From Nymphaea colorata (taxonomy: Eukaryota > Streptophyta > Magnoliopsida > Nymphaeales > Nymphaeaceae), in contig NC_045138.2 of NCBI RefSeq assembly GCF_008831285.2, positions 29,669,934 to 29,733,933 of the forward strand: DNA of 64,000 nucleotides, written 5' to 3'. The notes beneath the pieces are model-generated. The model saw only the letters and a program-made list of their open reading frames with translations. It was not told where the DNA came from and ran no database searches. Below, piece by piece: positions 36,657 to 49,500 of the stretch (position 1 is its first letter; the number at the start of each line of letters is the position of its first letter). Made by a program: the position numbers and the translations under genes.

Positions 36657-37292
36657 ATATATATGAAATTGAAATCAGCTTGTTGCTGAATGTTGCTAGA
36701 TGACTAAATATTTGTTCTAGACACGGATCATTAAGAGAGATGGTTTTCCATGAAACAGAACTACCACTTGGGATGGGTTGCATGGGCAGAGCAAAAAAAT
36801 TTTCATGGAGGAACCGAATCGTAGTTTCAAAATTTTAACATGGTCAAAAATATAATTCTTCAAAATTTTTATATAAGATAAATAAAATATTTTAAAATTT
36901 ACTTTGGTGCATAAAATGAAGCTCATGCTGCGCACTAGCTAGTGCCTTGCTCGCACTCTATTGGCACTAAGGGTATAACACCCCTTCCACATGTACGCAC
37001 AACCTATTATTATTGCAATCAATTTCTTTTCCTACGAGTCCTTGGAGAACTTATTCCTAGATAACTTTTGATTGCAGTATGCCCTTGAGGCCCGTTTTGG
37101 CAAATAGAACAGTAAACCTCCCCAGGTTCAAATAATGAGATATTTTAGATAAGCGGAGCATACTATAAAAAGATAGGGATATTTCTTCAAGACAAAGCAT
37201 TCGTAAACATTTAAACAACGTCATTTATTAAGATGATTTTAATTTTCTACCAGGCCTATTATCACCCTTCTTGTTCCTTCCAAGTTCCAAGC

Positions 37293-37380
37293 AATCACAA
37301 TTGAGTTAGTTAAATGATATATTTAAGAGTTCAAATAATCACAATTGAGTTAGTTAAATGATATATCTAAGTGTGTCACA
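37293..37380 (+). repeat. Short tandem duplication, period 44 bp
   Basis: AATCACAATTGAGTTAGTTA followed by AATGATATAT occurs at 37293 and 37337, head to tail. Intergenic; no function is inferred. Confidence 0.9.
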
Positions 37381-37823
37381 TCTATTTGAAACTTTTGAAA
37401 CATATTATTTGAGTATACAAAGAGGATAATCAAGAACATAAAGGGCCAACAAATCACGATACATCAGAATCGTTGAGCAAATAATCATGATTTTATTTTC
37501 AAGCGATGGAACTTAGAAAATCGTTTGCAATAAGAAAGTTGAATCTATCTATGATAATAAATCAAGTGAAGTACATGTCTGGGTTGAACAAGGGCACCCC
37601 AAAACTTGAAATCAATCAAACATATAGTTGTGTTTGTGTGTGTTCCATTTTCTTGTGTCCTTGTGTTTCCCAGTTTAAAATGCAATTAATTTACTCATAT
37701 AATGGTATAAATTGGTCCAACATTATTTATTTTCCTTAAAAAAAAACATTTTTGAGATTGAATTCTTAAGAAATAAAATCATGATTTACTTATAAGCCAT
37801 TGATTAATTTTAATGTTTCTTTT

Positions 37824-37972
37824 CAGGGGCGGATACAGGTGTGGACTTCCTGTGGGCCATTGCCCACACGGACCTCAAAAATTGCCCACACGGACCTCAA
37901 AAATTTCTTACTTTTTTGTTGATATTCCTAAGCTAGTGCCCCTTAATCAGAATTTTTGAACTTCGCCCCCTG
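37824..37972. mobile_element. Probable hAT-type MITE remnant
   Basis: The left end CAGGGGCGGATACAGG and right end CGCCCCCTG resemble the CAGxGGCGGAGCCAG termini of the element at 41713. Flanks GTTTCTTT (37815-37822) and GTTTCTTC (37973-37980) match at 7 of 8 bases, as a decayed 8-bp target duplication would, with one extra T on the left. Inside, the unit TTGCCCACACGGACCTCAAA is repeated twice in tandem. The right terminal repeat is incomplete. Confidence 0.5.
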
Positions 37973-38289
37973 GTTTCTTCCCCCCTCTTTGTGCACCTCT
38001 CGTTTGTGCACTAAAATGATGTAGTCAAATAAATCGCGTATATCACATCTATTGACTGTTTTGATGGTCTACTTGCTTAATTAAATGGTTGCCAGGTGTG
38101 AACAAAAGGTATAAAACTTGAAGTGAACCATTCAATCATACAAAAATGAGAAAATATGACTTCCATCCCTATCTCCACGATCACCCCTTTTCTATTAAAT
38201 CACATTTAATGAGGACATAAGTAGAATGTTTGTCAGCTTTTATAGTTGTTACCATCCCGATTCCCGTGCTGGTGCATATACATTTATGT

Positions 38290-38480
38290 GGAGATGTCAA
38301 TGGATCAGATTCAGATCAAGTATTTAATTGAATTGTTAAAGAAAATGGATACAATAAAGAAACACATCGAAAATGATTTGGATTCAAATTTCGCTTCAAA
38401 TAAATATATATGATTGGGTTTGGATTCGGATTTAGTTTTATATAAAGTATCTAATAACAAATATCCATATAAAAAACTGT
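38290..38480 (-). repeat. Degenerate dispersed repeat, copy C
   Basis: Words such as GGATCAGATTCAGATC and TTTGGATTCGGATTTAG parallel copy B (GGATTCGGATTGGATTTAG). It is short and decayed, with no defined ends. Confidence 0.4.
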
Positions 38481-40089
38481 TTTGACTATATAATAATATG
38501 GTTCCAACTCAGTTGCTTTAATTAAAAGTTGGGCGCGCATTTGGTTGTGGATTTAGAAGGTTTCGTTTTTGATTGAGCAGCTGGCGAGGTAGGTGTGGAC
38601 AAATTATAGGCAATTGCATACATCTAGCCACAAAGAAATACTTACTTTTATGTTGATACCTTAAAACATTTTTTTTTTTGTTTACATGTTGATGCTTTTT
38701 CAAATTTTTAAATTAATATTCTTTAACAAAAAATATGTAGTTCCACTCGTGTCCGCCAACGACTTAAATGAGCTTGACATGGCTCGTGGACCTATGGTGC
38801 TCGTGTTCACGACTGGACACTGACAAGACTCGGGCTGATCTGACCCACTTGATTGCATCAAGCCATCTTCCCATCTGCAGATTTCAGATTCAGGGAAAGA
38901 ACGCCGCTTGGACGGTGACTTGTTCAAAAGGTAGAGCCCACACCGAACTCGGACTGGTCGAAGGTCCGAAGCGCGGAAGGATGCACGCGTCCTCGTTTGT
39001 GGAATGCGGACGGTAGAACAAACCTGGAGCGAGTCGAGTCGAGTCGAGTCGGCGGAACTGAGCTTGCTCGACTACCCGGTCAACAAGGCAAACGCGGGGC
39101 TCGGAGAAGTGGGCCCCGCAGAAGCCTTTGGACCTTGTCCACACCTAGAGGTTCGCTGACGCGTGAGGATGATGAGATTGGGGGCCCGCCGGACCACATC
39201 GTTTCTCGCCCTCAACCTCAGATTAATTACGAAAATGGCAGCCTCCTAAGGATCCGAATGTTCTCGCGTCCCCACGAGGATTTGAGCAGATTTAAAAATT
39301 CTAGATTATTCTTTTTAGAAAAAACAATACAAATCATTATTGGTGGATATTACACCTAAATCTAACAAATCAAACAATAAGGAACATAGCAAAATGATAT
39401 TTCTCCTAACAAGAGTGTTTGTAACATATGTTTTATGATAATGTATATTGAGAAGAGTAATTTTAAGGTATGATTATACAGCACTAATGCACCGCATCTC
39501 AAAAAAAAAAAAATTTATTTTTCTTCAAGTATGATCAACTTGTTACCTTCACATATGAACAATGTACTTATTCATGTTTGTGCACAAAACGTGTATCAAT
39601 CGATATTCATTGCGAAGCATGCGTGTATAAACATTTTATAAAGTTAAGCAGTTATTAGTTTTTTTTTTAAGCTTTAATCGGTTACTTATGAATATATTAA
39701 CAGCTGAGCAGTTATTAGTGAATTTCTCCAAACGAAGAAAATTCATACTTTCAAAGTAGCATATTCGTGTTAAACTTAATGAAAACATGAAAAACGACAT
39801 TTACCCATCCGAAGATCAATGATCGATCTAAGCCGTTGGTTTTTCTTATAGAAGTTTCGTATCTGCACGCCACGCCATTCTGGTGGGGCCCCACCGGACT
39901 CCGGAGTTCCGACGACGACGTGGACATTGAAGTAATATTTGGAAGACACGAGGCGATTTTGACGGGCTCGACTACTTAATAATCGCGCGCATTCCTCGGC
40001 TCCTGCCTTCGCCGCCAGGCAGCGCCACCACTGCTGCCGTACCCTCCGCCACCAGCAGCAGCCGGGGAAGTCAGCCCCGGCGGACCACG

Positions 40090-42968
40090 ATGAGCTCCGC
40101 AACGGTTTCCAATTTCCTCCACCAGGCGTCGCTCTTCTCTAAAGAAGTACTCTCACAGCCGGATGCCCGCTTACGCCTCCGGCGTTCCCTCGTTGCCCGC
40201 CCGTCGAGCAACGCAGAACCCTCCCTCTCTTCCCTCCAGCTCGCCGCCGAAACCCTCGACCGCGCCATCCTCGCTCCCGACTCGGACTCTCGTCTGGACC
40301 TACTAGACCGCGCTGAGGAGCTCCTACTCTCTGCCCTAGGGGGTGATCCCCACACCTCCGCCGTCGCGTTCCTCCACCTCGCCGTCGTCTCCACTCTCCG
40401 TGGCAATCCGGTCCGCTCCGCTCGATTCCTCCTCGATGCCTTCGCTTCCGACCCGTCTTCCGCGCGCGGCGATCTCGCGCCAAAGGTATGGGAAGAATCC
40501 CTCGTGCAACCACTCCTCCCGCTGCATCGGCTGTTCTATGCCGAGAAGCAGGCGATCCTTGCTTCCGTCTCGTCGGAGTTCCAAGACCGGCAGGGATCCA
40601 TGTCGGCGTTGGATTTCTCGTTCACGAGCGAGTCGCTCGCCTTCGACGAGGCCTCTCGCCGGCAGCTGCTGTCGAGAATGAGCAACGAGACGGTGGAGGA
40701 GCTGAGGATGCTGGAGGATGCTTACGAGGAAGCTCTAGACGAGAACACGAAGCTTCTGGCCAACTTCTTGAGGGAATTTCTGGAGAATTCAGAGGGCAAA
40801 GAGCTTACGAACACTAAGAAGAAGAAAAAGAAGAAGTTCTTCGTGCCGGTGATTCATAAAGTGAGGGGAATTAGGGTTTCGGGAGCAGAGAAGCTGCCGG
40901 AGAAGACGGGAGACGCCGGATTCCGCGACGGACGGTATAATGTAAGGACAACTCCTCTCTGAATATTCCCTATTTTCTTTTCAACATTTCTGTGTCTTTT
41001 TTTTCTTCCTCATCCACTCTGTGAAAAGTGGGGCAGAAGGCGGCTGATCAAGTTTGACTTAGGTCAGGCCGGGTCCCTATTGTTTAGGGTCTGCATCCAC
41101 CCAACCCATAAGATTCGGACCCTGATACTCGAGATGCTTGCTTGTCTCAGTCTTCGTTAGGCCGGAGTTGAACCGCTTTCTAGCCTTCTGAAAGCTCAAA
41201 AAAAAAAAAAAGGTTTATATGTAGATAACGTGTCTTAAGAAACAGTAAGTCATAATGTTTATGCTTAGTGTTTGGTCTATAAATCTACAAATAACATCAA
41301 TGGTGACACTGTTTTTCAAATTATAATATCTTTTGTATCATTGTCAAATGTTTTGAAAGAAACGGACCTTTGATTATTATATTTAAAAGTACTTTTAGTA
41401 ATCACATTGTGTTTCTTGAAACAAAAGCACTTTTCTCTTCAAAAATAATCTTTTTTTATTATTATTATCAAACGCCTTCTAAAACAAAGTGCCATTGTTC
41501 TATAGTCATCAATTTGATCCCAAAAAATTGTCATATTTTTGAAAAGCCAATATTTTCAATAACTCATGGCACCGTGGTGTTAGTTCTACGTTAAAAAATT
41601 TATATGTGCTGGATGATTCTCAAGTTGTATTTCTTGTGTCAGACGAAAACATTTTTTATGCCTTTCCTAGAACATAAGGGACCGACCCATTAATGGCTTC
41701 GCGGGGTAGATGCAGTGGCGGAGCCAGCGTGGGGCAGGTGTGGGCGCCTGCCCACGCCAGCTCAAGAAAACTCCATATGAAATGGAGTCTCAACCCAGCT
41801 TCACCCCTGTGTTGCCCACGCCAATATTTGCTTTATTTTTAAAATAACAGAAAATTTTTTCACAAACTATGTACTAGTGCCCCATAGCCAAAAATTTCTG
41901 GCTCCGCCACTGGGTAGATGGAGTCATGGAGGCCAAGGCTCCCAACCTTGGTGCCAGTTTTCCTCCAGAGTATCGACCATGGACTCTGGACCCACCAACA
42001 TTCTTGGTAAAATGGGCTCAGTATCCACATGAACGTGTGGCCGGTACATGTAGGACGCCGACTAGTTCCTTGTTGGAGCAATGGCCTTTTGGCCCTGGAC
42101 CCAACTAGATCTGGTTCTATTTGGGACCAATTTCTTGTTAGGCATGGTCTTTGGACTCTGGATCCAACTAGATCTGCATCTGTTTGTTGTGCTTGTGGCC
42201 TTGATTGTCCTTGTCGTTTTGGTTCATGCCAACCAAAATCGATCAATGCTTCATCGAGACATTTGACTGTTTTAGCATAACACATGGATGGCCACCACCT
42301 TCCACTCAAAGCATAAATAAAACAAAAAGGGGTGGTTGAGAAATTAAAATTGTGACCTTGAGGATGGAAGTTTATATGAGGGAGAAAGCTTAAATGTTAG
42401 ACCTCTCACATAGTCATTTAAGATAGTTAAGGACTTGGGGCTATATGCGCATTTTGTTGGTCCGCAGAGTTAGGTGAAGATTTTAGCCACATCATGAACA
42501 AGTCGTGGTTTGCATCTGACTTGTGCTTGTATGTCAAGGTGCTTTCTTTTTCTATCTCTCCCTTTCTTTGGATTGGCAAAGTTGGGGTTAGGCAGATCTG
42601 AACCAGAGGACAAGGTCCTTTCGTCAAGTAATCAAACTGGACTTTAAGCATAGGAAGAAAAGCAATTCAGGTGGCTTGTTCTTTCAAACTTGATTGCCCA
42701 TTACAGAACTCAATTTAGACGAGCTATTAGAACAAAATTAGACTCTTTTCGCAAAGTCAATATGACTGTGCAGTGCCGCAAAAGAGGCTTGTCACCCGTC
42801 CCATTATTTTATCCCCTAGGCGGCACGCAGCGTCTTCCGGCCTCCAAACTGCCACGTCTAACCACTTAAACAGTCCTTTCTTCATGTTTTTTTCATGGTA
42901 ATCCTCCCAGTTTGTTGCAGCTGGTTCAAGATTGTAGGTCAAACACCCCATTTCCTTTTTCTTTCTCT

Positions 42969-43040
<72 letters not shown>

Positions 43041-43213
43041 ATATTTTGATATTTTGTGATGATAAAAAAATGTTGTAAAGAGTGCAGTCCATAGCTAAAA
43101 ACTATGGCGAATGAATGAATTGTTGTTACGGAATGCACCATTCACGATAATTTTTAGTGTCATAAAATATAAATAAACCTATTTGACAATGAATATTGAC
43201 CGGTAGATTTTAA

Positions 43214-43285
<72 letters not shown>

Positions 43286-43496
43286 ACGCCGAATGGCAAC
43301 ATTTTTACAAAAAAATATTAACCACACATATATGATATCTATGTCAATCAAACAAAAGGTTAATTTTCTTTTTCTTATACGTGGATAGGATTTTGTAGGC
43401 CAATAATGGTCAAACCCTTGATTTTTAAATTTTCATAAAATAAGTTTTAGACAAACATGGAGACTTATATCCTTATGGACAATGCCCCGAAAAATA

Positions 43497-43564
<68 letters not shown>

Positions 43565-46500
43565 TTTTCATTGAGCAACGAAGTCACTGTGGGTTCAAAA
43601 ATGAACGTGAAGTTGGACGCCTTGTGAAGTATCTTAAAATCTTAACGCAGAGTACGGAAAAAGATTTTTTTTTTCTTTTGTTGTCCTGTACACTCTAAGG
43701 TTACAGTAAGTCCCTTCCGTTCCGTGCTTCTTTCAAATTCCGCACTCATGTCCATTTGAAAAGGAAAAAAAAAGTCTGCGAGCGGACCTTCCCTCCCATC
43801 TGTCACGCTTAGTCCATGTTCACATTAGGCACGAATGCCCTTTACTTTCGTCTTCAGTTGGTTCTTAATTTTTTGGCTTCCATGTTCACATGTGTGTAAG
43901 CTCTATTTTCTACAAGGATGCTGGGCCCCGCTCAGATCTCTCCCCTTTTTATCTGCTTTGGGTGAATCATGATTCCCTAGGACTTGAGAATATTGTTGCC
44001 ATTCTCACGAAACAACATGCCACGGAATTTCGTCTTATAAATTCTATGAATGACGACGTCAAGGAGTATTGCTGACGTCATGGTGGTTCAACTTAGTCAA
44101 ATTTAAAGGTAACATGGTTACAAAGAAGCTGTTGTCAGTTGAGTGAATACGTATACACATTTCAGCGAGTCCTACTCCCTAAAGTTCCGGAGCTAGACCG
44201 ACTCCCTCTGGTCAAACTTTTCTATCACTTGAGCTTCCATCTCTGCTTGAGTTGGTAATTTTTCATTCCATCCTGACATCTAGCGCTTCTGCCAAACCTG
44301 ATATAGGTGCCCAACAAACTTCTTTGCAATATGATATTAAATATGCTATGGGAAGGCTTTGAGGACAATATCGTTCGACCAAACGGGCGATTATAATATT
44401 GATACTGATACTAAATAACAGGGGAACAAGTATTCTTTGCCAGAAGGTCGAGAAATACGTATTGAGGCCGGGTATATTTAAAGCCGAAAAAAGTCATTTT
44501 TCAGTGAAGCCAAAACATAAAATACTTGTTCAAAAGGCATGGACTCCTAGATGGGCTGGTATCAGCGTTATAATTCTTTTGTTTTATAAGTGCCTTCAAG
44601 TATTTGCTTGTTTATATATATTAGTGCGCTTAAGGATTGAAAGTTTCTGAAATAGTATTCTTAAGCTATAAATATCTGACTCCGCCACTAATTCACCTCC
44701 GTTAATTATTGAGGCAAAATGTGGTCGCACTTGTGATAGAGAAGAGTAATACCTATTTTAATTGTCTTTGCACCTCTCTGTTCAGTTGGTGCTTCCATTT
44801 TTATACCTCTGTTTGGGTGGTTCGACGATGTAAGGTGGTCGGACCGTCTGGTTGTCATACCATGATCCTTCGTTGACATAATGAGTTACTGTATTTTACA
44901 TTTTTTTTGCATTTTGCTCTACCTTTTTTGCATGCATTCTCTATCCCACCTGCGCTGAAATATTCTTTTCCCAATGTTCCTTGAGTATGTTTAGCCAATC
45001 TCGGACGAGGAGGGTGCCACTGACCTCTCCTCCACCTCCATAACTGAAAAGCCTTTGGTTTCGTGGCGGCGTATGGTTCCTGCCGACCTTAAAACAGAAG
45101 TCGTAAGCACTAGCTCGGATTACAGCAGTCTTCTAATGGAAGGACTGGTCCTTTCCTCAGCCCATTCCCTTACTTCTTCTGACACGGAGGACGAAGAGGA
45201 GGTGCGAACGTTATTTCCAAGAAACAGCAATGGAAGTTTCTACTTTCTCATCGGGACTTTCTTCTGTTTCCTTTGATGTAGTTGTCGATGCTAATGGTCA
45301 ACATTACTGTAATCTGCATAATCGCAGGATGGCATGCACGGAGACACCTCATTTTGTGAGCGTAAGCGGGGAACTGGCGAACAAGCAGAAACAAGCTGGT
45401 GAGTATCATGCTTTATCACGTCTCGTTACGCTTATCAATATGGTTTTACTACTCACATTAGTCTCTCTCAGTTCACTGGGCTTGTTAATGGATGCGTCTG
45501 ACCATGGTTCGACGACCCACCAGCCTGTGCTGTCAACAGATTTCTTGTACCCCATAACGGGTCAAGTCTTTGACGATCAGGTGACGCTAGAAACGGGACA
45601 AACTTATGAGCGAAGTGCCATTCAGGAGTGGATTGAGGGAGGGAGGAAAGACATATGCCCTATTAAGCACCAAAAACTGTCGGCCACCATCCTGCCCAAA
45701 ACCAACTGTGTTCTAAAGGATCTCAATGCGAACTGGAGGGAGAAGAATGCAGGTTCAGCTAAGGAGACCAAAGTCCTTGTTCAATCTAAATATGAAAGCC
45801 CTGAAATCGGTCTCTCGGGTTCAATGAAACTCAAACACTCCTCGTCCGAAATTAGTGTTACCAGCCAGGTTGATGGGATCGTCCCGGAGCTCACATCGGA
45901 TATAAGCAAGCTCTGGTTGTCAGGAAGTCTGCATGAAATAGAGAATTCTGTGCTTGCTATCAAAAGGGCTTGGGGTAATGCAGATGCGGACAATGAAATT
46001 CGGACCTCGTTGGCAAAACCTGACGTTGTTAGCAGGCTTGTGGAGATACTCTTCAACTCCTTGGATATTCGGGTGTTAAGGACGACCATTTATCTACTGT
46101 CAGAGCTGGTTGCAAGGGATGAAACTGTCATGCAGACACTCATGCAGAGTTATCCCAATATTTTGGAAAAAGTAGTTGTGCTGCTTAAGAAGGGGATCTT
46201 TGAGGCTGCTACATTAATTTCACTTCTGAGGCCATCATGGGCAAGTCTTGTAGCCATGGATCTGATTCATTCCCTACTTGCAGTTGTGAAGGCAGCAGTG
46301 CAAGAAGGAAGTGAGCAACCACGGATGTATTTGAGGCCAAAGACTGCTGCTATCCTTCTTTTGATGGAAGTTCTTAAGGGAGATGATGGTAATGTCCATA
46401 AGGTTGGTGGTGCTGTAATTGCGGAGAAGGCGCTTGAGAATGTAGTCAGTAGCCTCGAGTCTGATAGAACCGAGGAGAGAATTGCAGCTATTAGAATCCT

Positions 46501-49500
46501 ATTAAACTGCATTAAAGAGAAAGGAAGTTGCAGGAGAATAATTGCTGACAAGGTTAATTTGTCTTCTGTCTTTGGAATCTTTATGAGTGCCAGTGTTGCG
46601 GAGAAGTTTGAAATTGTTGGTTTCCTGTCTGAACTCGTCCGCATAAACAGGTATGCTTCTCCTCTTTGTTAGTTAATGCCATCAATACCGCGATTAGCTG
46701 TATATGAATCATTTTTTTTTTGTCTAAATCATGTCTTCTCTAAATATTATCAATATCTCCTAATTTATTTTTCTGTATGAATTTCCATTCTTCAAGTTAC
46801 TTGCTTTAGATTTGCAGGTTTTAGTTAGAATAGCAGTTTTTGTTTTCTGAGTCACATTTGCCTTTTCAATTCTTTAGTGGCGCTATTTGGATGGATATTT
46901 GAGTTTATATCACTCAGTGAATGTTTAGCATAGGTTAATTAAATGATGTGAAAATACTTAAGCCGGATTACTAACCTTTTCTTCTGATCTTGGTGAGAAA
47001 GCTCAGTTGTCTTTTGGCTTTTTCCCTTTCATAAATTTGTGAAAGCTGAAATTTTCATCAGGCAGATAGATACTATTATTGCCTGTCAAAATGACTTTGT
47101 TCAAAATAGGATACAGTTTTTGCAAACAAATTATTTTGCTGTTGTAATTAATGCCATCCTGGGAAGGATAGTTTTGCTTGTTAATCTGCTTCCTATTATT
47201 AGGCGGATGATATATTTCTGCATGGTTTGGTTCTTTTATTTTCTCATATGCTTCTTATATGCTGTAATAACTAATAACTATTCCAGTTTTTTAATATTTC
47301 TTTGTCTGACATTAGTTCGTGAATAATGGATACGTTTTCCTTTAGGACATGCAGCGAGCAGCTTCTGCAAAAGATGAAGGATGAGGCTTCTTTCAGCTTA
47401 ATGCATGGCCTTCTTCTCTACCTACAGACAGCTCTGCTAGACCAGTGCCCTGTGATCGCTGGTCTCCTACTCCAACTTGATCTCTTGGTTGGGAAATTTT
47501 TACATCAGTGTGCCAATTACTGAGATTCCTTTTTTTTTCTTTATATTTTTTATTTTCCACTATCCATGATTTAAATAACTTGGTTGTTGGTCTAATTCCT
47601 GCTTGGCAGGCAGAACCTAGAAAGATGAGCATATATCGAGAGGAAGCCATAGATGTACTCATTTCTTGCCTTAGAGATTCTACATCTCCTACAGCCCAAA
47701 TAGCTGCTGCAGAAGCTATAATTGCACTCCCAGGAAGGTTCTCTGCATCGGGAAAGCCACTTACCCGTTCTCTCCTTCTTAAACGTGCTGGAATCGACAA
47801 GAATTTGAGAGCCATGATGCAAAGAGACCAAAGATGTCTTATTGAAAGTGCGGTAGTGGATAATTTGGTTAGTATTCCTTGTCCAGCCAAGCTAATAAAG
47901 CCTTTTGGTTATATGTTTTCTGAGTTTCCTATTCATTGTAAATTATGTCCTTATTTATTAGTGAATGGATTTGCTGTATATGTCCTAAGCTTTATCCCTT
48001 TTACCTTTTCTCATCGCATGTTCTTTTCATGCTTGATATTTTGGCTTCAAAGTAGATGGAGCTGGCTTTACTCTTTATGCCTTTTAGGAATGAATTTTTC
48101 ATAGTTTGCTTGAGGATCCAGTGCATTTGTTCCATATTCATATTGTAACACTCTAAAAATTTGGTCTTATATTGAAGATTGTGAGGGATCTTCAAGGGCT
48201 TATAAAAGGGACTGTTAAAGTAGTTGGTTGTCCTAGTTCTAAGCCTTTTCTTGACTGGAGCCGAAACTGCTAGGAGGTGGGTTGGATCCACCAGACCAGG
48301 GACCCGAGCTCGGGAGTGGATCATGTCGTTACAGTGGTATCAGAGCACGGTTCAACACTCAGACCTGGAGTCTCATATGCGTGGATGCGTGTGCCTTAAG
48401 GGAGGTAGATTGTAACATCCCAAAAGTTTAGTTCTATATTGAAATTTGTGAGAGATCTTCAAAGGCTTATAAAGGAGATTGTTAAAGTAGGTTGGTTGTC
48501 TTGGTTTGAAGCCCTTTTTTGGCTAAATCTGAAACTGCTAGGGAGTGGGTTGCGATCCACCAGACCAGGGACCTGAGCTCGGGAGTGAGTTGGGTCGTTG
48601 CACAGGTTCCCTAGGTAAAGAAGAAATTTTGTTTTGGTAATAAGCAATTTGATATAAATGCCTTTCAGATAGCAAGTGACTGAAAGTACTCTTAACTGTT
48701 GTCAATCAGTTCCCTATTTGTATTGACATGGTACTTGCAACATATATTTCCCTTCTTTTTTTTTTTTTTTTTTTTTTTCCAGAAGGAAGAAGGAAACTGC
48801 ATGTGCATTCTTCCCGCGTGCTCTTTCTTATTTTCTTCTTGGGTGGGATGATTGAAACAGGAAGAGGAGAAGGCTGTGAAATGGGAAAAGAAGATGGCAT
48901 TTGCTCTAGTCAGCCATGAGTTTGGCCTGATTTTTGAAGCTTTAGGAGAGGGTCTGAAGAACAGTTATAAGGAACTATCTGCAAGATGCTTTGTTTCAGC
49001 AACCTGGCTTGCTTCTATTCTAGGAGAGCTTCCAGACACAGGGGTACGTGGAGCTGCTCGTATATGCTTGCTAGAACTTTTTATTTCAAACTTTAAGTCG
49101 GCTCAAGAAGTGGAAGAGAGAGCTCTTGCAATGCTTGCCATGAATAGCTTTATACATGACCCTGGTTGGTATTCAGCCTGTCAAAAGTGTAGTGCCAACT
49201 GCCAGCAAGTACCATGATTCTATATCTCATGCCATGATTGTTGAAAATTTCAGATGGTTTCCAAGTTCTTACTTCACATATGAGAGACATACTGAAAAAA
49301 TTGAGGGAATTGAAGGAGGTATCCTCTTTATCAGCTGAAATGATTAAGGCTCTTACAGGACAGCAAGAACCCAATGCTGTAAGTTTGCTGCAATCTAACA
49401 GTAATCAAGATTTTTTTTTTTTTTTGATGGTCATGCAGACTAAAGGTTTTCTCCTTATGTAGGGTATCTGGTTTCATAAAGAGTTGTTTCAAATGAGTTG

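Larger units (their letters stand above)
35302..40089. other. Divergent intergenic region, 4.8 kb
   Basis: Separates the divergently transcribed isochorismatase-family gene (-) and LIN (+), so both promoters should be here. Contents: (AT)/(GT) microsatellite at 36626-36664, a 44-bp tandem duplication at 37293-37380, a probable hAT-type MITE remnant at 37824-37972, a dispersed-repeat copy at 38290-38480, and GC-richer DNA at 38740-39240 with GTCGA repeats near 39030-39050. Open frames in the GC-rich part overlap on both strands and have no family resemblance. Confidence 0.6.
40942..44994 (+). other. LIN intron 1, 4.1 kb
   Basis: A GT-AG intron (GTAAGG ... TTTAG) holding a complete hAT MITE (41713-41912), (AT)n tracts at 42970-43039 and 43219-43280, and a CT/AT compound tract at 43499-43561. 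A stretch near 44400-44695 ends in ACTCCGCCACTAATTC, reminiscent of a hAT MITE end. A small coding exon could hide here, but none was found. Confidence 0.75.

Noticed and set aside
38740-39360. GC-rich intergenic block with overlapping open frames of 75-120 codons
   Set aside because: Frames on both strands, no domain resemblance, and no credible splice structure linking them; may be promoter-type DNA or an old insertion.
45230-46672. Continuous 480-codon open frame that includes a hydrophobic, membrane-like segment before the U-box
   Set aside because: The hydrophobic run lies in a 73-bp stretch with consensus donor and acceptor. Splicing it and the preceding 126-bp intron links exon 2, exon 3 and the U-box in phase, whereas the unspliced frame cannot be joined to exon 2.
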